From Archilochus colubris (taxonomy: Eukaryota; Chordata; Aves; Apodiformes; Trochilidae): a stretch of DNA of 64,000 nt. Position 1 is the first letter of the stretch. Each line of letters starts with the position of its first letter. Shown in pieces: positions 59,534 through 64,000 of this stretch. The stretch lies in contig CM041083.1 in assembly GCA_023079485.1 (NCBI GenBank), positions 142,986,052 through 143,050,051 on the forward strand. Direction: 5' to 3'. The notes beneath the pieces were generated by a model. It made no database searches. It worked only from the letters and a program-made list of their open reading frames with translations, and had not been told where the DNA came from. The translations under genes and the position numbers were made by a program.

Positions 59534-62500
59534 AGTTAATGGTACTGGCACATTCTCTCTTTCAGCACTTTCTTTTCCTTAATTTAGATGTGTGCTATTG
59601 GTGCCTACTCAAAGAATTATTTGTTAATAGAACCCTTTTAATACTATCCATAATATTAAAAATATTTTATGATTCATTTAATGCAAACGTATCTAGCACT
59701 GCTCACTCCTTTTAACACTAAGAAATGCCATATATGTAGTGTAGATAAAACCTAATTTTAGTGAGCAATTATCTGTTGCAGATACATTTTTTCCCACTTC
59801 CCTCCTTCTCTGTTATTTTTCCTCAGGAGAAGTGTGATATTCCCCTGCCCTGTCTCCCTTATACCTTTAAAAATGTGGGGATGCCTCACATCTTAGCCTG
59901 GACCATGTATCTGGACATGGATAATGAAGGAAGAATAACAGATTAATTTCTTTTCCCTTGCTAATAAATTCTGACTCTGTGGGAAAAATAAAGTGTTTTA
60001 TTTTTTTCTCTTCTTGCAGGTTAAAATATGAACTTTCTCATTGTGCAGTTTTGGGTTTCATTTTTCAAGTTTACTTTCTTCTGTGGCATATTCATCGGTC
60101 GTTTTTAGATACAAAGCTATAGACACAATGTCCTGTCCAAAGGTAGAGTGTGTTTTTCAGAAATAAATTTCTGATGTTGCCTCTGAATATAGACTACTGT
60201 GCCACAAACCCTTCAAGGGCTGTCATGTTTTGTCTGAAGGATCCAATCATTGCATCTCCAGTGGTTTCCCTCCCCTTGCACATTCACCAGCTCCCTCAGC
60301 TACAAGCATAATTGCAAGCAGGTTCATGTACTGCAGCCTGAAGTGATGGATCCAGAATATTTGTAAGGTGCTTGTCCTAGAGTGTCTTTCTTGACATCAT
60401 TCTTTCACTTTCCCCATTTTCATTTGGTATATAGAAAGACCTCTTCTCCATAAGCAGCTCTGGCTGAGTGCTTAGATACCCTGTTGGAGCAAAGAGCATG
60501 GATCTCTGACTTTGATCACCTGTTTGGCTGGGTCCTGACCTAGCACAAGGTCAGCTTCTTGATGATCTGGTGGACTGAGGGAGATGCTGCAGGCAGTATC
60601 CAGCCAGCTGCAGGTGAACGTGGCTGGCTGCACATATGGGAGCAGAAATCCAGTCCCTGTGCTGCCACAGGCTGTTTTGGCAGCCCCTAGGCAGTATTTT
60701 TAGCTTCTCTCTATCTCCCTTTTCCAACAGTGAAGTAAGGATAACAAACCTTCCTGATCTTCAAAATAGGATGTAAGTAAGTTGTGTGATATTCTTCTAT
60801 AGGGATTATACAAAACCTGAAAGTACATTAAAAAATTAATTTGATCAAGATTGAAGTTTAAATTTTCAGTATCACCAGCTTCAGGATTAAAAGTTGTTCA
60901 CATATCCTAAATCTGGCAGATCACACACATCACTTCACATGTAGCTCTGGGCTGTCTAGCTGTTCACTTTATTTGCCCTTGCTGTTGTCATTTTTAGGTG
61001 TTTCTACTGTAACCACAGTATTCAGAATTCAGGGTAGTGCACCAGATTCACTGGCAATTTCTATGTGAAGCTCTTATTTCGGCTGCTTCTTTGATACCCT
61101 CTTTGAGATCAAAATTGTTCCTTACTTTAATGACAGTATATTTAAAAGCATGTATTCCAAATTGTTTCTCAGAATTATTTGGATGAGTAAAGGTAATGGA
61201 TATGAATTCTGGTATCCAGTGTAGAAGAAGAAAATAAAAGTCATTGGACAGAATGGCTTTAAACCCACATGCTCTATAATGCCTGCCAATTTGTTTGAGG
61301 AAAAAACAGACAAGGTATTTATTTTATATTTATTTTAGTCATTTAAATAGACTTTTGGATATGGAAAGTTTAACTTCTTCATTTTTTTTTTCAATTTCTT
61401 TAACATGAAATTCCTTTCCAGTGAAAGAAGGGGAAATTAAGTTAATGAATAAAGACAAGACTTGCCAATAGATGATAAGCTTTGGATTGTTATAAATAGC
61501 TAATAAAAGTTCAGTGTCATAATTTGAGAGCATTTTACCTGCTCTGCTCTTCTCCAGCTGCTAACTGGAAGTAAGGCGGGAGTGATTTAAATTTTTATGA
61601 TTAATTTTACAGAGTTGGACAAGATAGAGAATCCAGGATGTTCTCAGCTGGATAGCAAACAGTGGAGCTATTATTTTGGTCCAAAAACACTGACCTCGTA
61701 GGGAAAAGTGATCCAACTGCTTCTAAAATAGGCACATCTGTATACTGTAGTACTTTGTCTCTCAGGGATACTTGATGAATACCTCAAAAGTTGAAGTACT
61801 GGTGAAATAAATATAAATTTACAGGAAAAAAAGCATGAAACTACACCTCATCCCAAAAATGTAAGGCACCCCAATGTAGGTTTTTTTTTTTTAGAAAACT
61901 TATGTGAACCTGTTGTAGGAAGCATGGCAGACAACTTCTGTTCTTCATTTTCTTCACTACTTGGTTTTTGGTGGACACCTAAATAGTTTACCTGTCTGAA
62001 ATACACTCACACAGTTTAAATCATTCTAGCATTGTCAGGAAAGATATTTTTTGTGTTCAGGTGCTGAAAACTAGAAGTGGAAATATAAAGCAAGCATCCT
62101 GTCAGTTTGCTTTTTTCTCTTTTTCCCATGAGAATGCAATGTGATTGAGATATTTGGAAGACACTGAAATTTAAACATGGCTATGAAGTGAGGGATGGAT
62201 GTGATTTTACTTTTGTAAGCACTATTTTTTGCTTTCCTGTATTGAGTTCAGAATAAAAGAGCTCCCTGATACTGTCAAGCTCCTTAGTCCTGTAATATCA
62301 TCATGTATCAGTGAATTAGATGTTGCAGAATGGATTGGTGGGGAAATAAATTTGCAGCTTTTCCTGAAAGAGTGAAAAGAAAAGGCCCACTTTTTGAGCA
62401 AGCCTTCACTCATCTGTTTAGGAGAAGAGATTGACCACACAGGTAAGATTCTGGGAACCAAGAGGCTTGGTTTCTTTTGTAAATGCTTTGTGATTCATTT

Positions 62501-64000
62501 TACAGTGTTGGACAGGCTAGAGAAGCATGCTGGACTGACTTGCAGTCTGATGCTTAAGTGGCTGCATCCTGCAGGGCTGCCAAAGGAGACATTTCCACTC
62601 CCTTTTCCTCACGTATGTTAGCTTCAGTGTTCCCTTTTCTGTAAGCTGGAGCCCGTTTCAAGTCTTGCTGGTTCCTAGCGTTGGCTCTGGGCAGGGCTGG
62701 CTGGGTGACAGTCAGGAGGAGAGGGAGCAGGAGCCGGGCCAGACCGCAGCTGTTCACAGCAGCGGGGATTTGGGCTGTGCCGCAGGAGCTGGGTTAACCA
62801 CAGCTCCAAGGTGTGGTTTAGCATCAGGGCTGGATTAACCTAAAGGAGGGGTGGAGGATAAGTGGGGCTGACCTTCTGGTCACAGCCAGCTATTAGATGG
62901 CTTCCCCAAACTGCAGCCTTGCTTCCTCTCTTGTCTGTTTGCGTTTGGAGCTGTGGTGAGCCATTAAATAGGTTTTTACGATATATAGCCAAATGCGTAT
63001 ATATAATGCTAAATGATATATAGCTCTTACTGCTGCCCATATGCTGGCACAATACCAATCTTTGTACAGAGAAAATGCTTAAAGAATATTCGGTTTAGCA
63101 GTCAATCTTCTTGCAACCTAAATATGGGCCCCTTTTGCATCATACTTGCCTTTAATTGCTTGATGGATTTCACAGGGTCCCGTCTCATTCAATACATGGA
63201 ACATGCTGTGCTCTCTGAGAGAGGGAGGTTGCAGGCTTTTCTGCCTTACTCTTAACTTTTTTGGACTTGTTTCTTATTTCAGGCATGACAATCAAGTTGT
63301 ACTTTGAAGGCAGAAAAACTTCCTTCTGCTTCTGATGAGCTTCCTATGACATATAACACAGTAATACCAGAATACTTCCAAAAAGCACATGCTGATTTTT
63401 AGCTTACCTCCCCTGATGGAGTGAGGCAGTAATATTGCTGCTCTTGGCTATTTCACCACATTCTCTCTATGCAAGCCAGACTGGTACTTGTATCTTTTCT
63501 ATGGATTTGTAGCTATTTGCTAATGGTTTGGGAGAGGAAGCATTGAGAATCTAGTGTCAAAAACAGCTCTTAATTAGCACTTGGTAGCATTGAATAGTGT
63601 GCATTTAACACAGTAATTTCAGCTGAAGCTTGGTCTTTGAGATCTTTGGACTGAAAAAAGATTCAACACCAAACTTGTTGGAAAATGGAGAATATGTAAT
63701 CAGCGTTTGGCTGTGAAAAGTGTGGGAATTATATGTGCAGCATCTTTAAGGGATTTCATGGTAGAGTCAGGGACTGGATCCCATTCTCCTGGACACCACT
63801 CAGTTACCTTAACCAGGAAATGTCTTTGCATTGTCTGCTTCTCTCCTGCATCTTCTAGTACCTGCAGCTACCATGCAGCAGTCATGCAGACATCCTGCTT
63901 TATGAGAGCAAAACCTAATTTTGAGATTTCATATTTTCTTTAAATGGATCTGAGTGGGGCTTGCACTTGCCAAGGATGGCCATGCTCTCTCACAGCTCAT
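59534..64000. other. COL4A3 intron 1 stretch to window end, no gene seen
   Basis: AT-rich intron. I looked on the plus strand for a cysteine-rich exon followed by Gly-X-Y repeats and saw none. No named repeat recognised. Confidence 0.45.

Larger units (their letters stand above)
44830..64000 (+). other. COL4A3-like intron 1 (partial, at least 19 kb)
   Basis: The intron begins GTGAGT and is still open at the window end. Its first 400 bases belong to the CpG island; the rest is AT-rich with three CR1 copies and simple repeats. No exon with the alpha3-type cysteine cluster followed by Gly-X-Y repeats was seen. Confidence 0.6.

Noticed and set aside
63281..63340. TTCTGCTTCTGATGAG stretch tested as a possible COL4A3 exon 2 cysteine cluster
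   Set aside because: The frame hits a TGA and no Gly-X-Y sequence follows.
1..64000. CRISPR arrays, operons, prophage or other prokaryotic systems
   Set aside because: The window is vertebrate nuclear DNA; no spaced direct-repeat array or compact gene cluster is present.

Overview
This is a window from a bird (avian) nuclear genome. The main evidence is the repeat content: many CR1 LINE fragments, several ending in the avian CR1 tail built on ATTCTATG, and no mammalian SINE or L1 sequence that I could recognise. The window is mostly AT-rich intron with one sharp GC/CpG-rich block at about 44.0-45.2 kb. Nearly all long open frames are chance frames; the real coding sequence is four very short exons.

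The CpG block is the shared 5' end of two divergent type IV collagen genes. To the right, on the + strand, is exon 1 of an alpha1-like (odd-numbered) chain, best guess COL4A3: a 21-codon signal peptide, 44767-44829, followed by a GTGAGT donor. To the left, on the - strand, is the alpha2-like (even-numbered) partner, best guess COL4A4. Its start exon (43981-44024) and signal-peptide exon (43785-43842) join in frame across a 138-bp intron. After a 43-kb intron comes a 27-codon exon (715-795) carrying the cysteine-rich 7S motif of collagen IV. The two start codons are 742 bp apart. All vertebrate collagen IV genes occur as such head-to-head pairs and their products trimerise together in basement membrane. 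COL4A3/COL4A4 is preferred over COL4A1/COL4A2 and COL4A5/COL4A6 because of the GPCGGRDC and PEKGSR residues and the exon layout, but the paralogue is not proven.

Layout: 1-714, next COL4A4 intron (partial); 715-795, 7S exon; 796-43784, giant COL4A4 intron with most of the CR1 copies, AT-rich and poly(T) tracts; 43785-44024, two COL4A4 coding exons; 44025-44766, bidirectional promoter and 5' UTRs; 44767-44829, COL4A3 exon 1; 44830-64000, beginning of COL4A3 intron 1 with three more CR1 copies. No other protein gene, RNA gene or CRISPR-like array was found. I did not find an undescribed system. The points most worth a second look are the divergent promoter, an acidic residue inside the COL4A4 signal core, the CR1 copies (one with a long intact reading frame, two sister copies close together, one tail-to-tail pair) and ancient repeat remnants.
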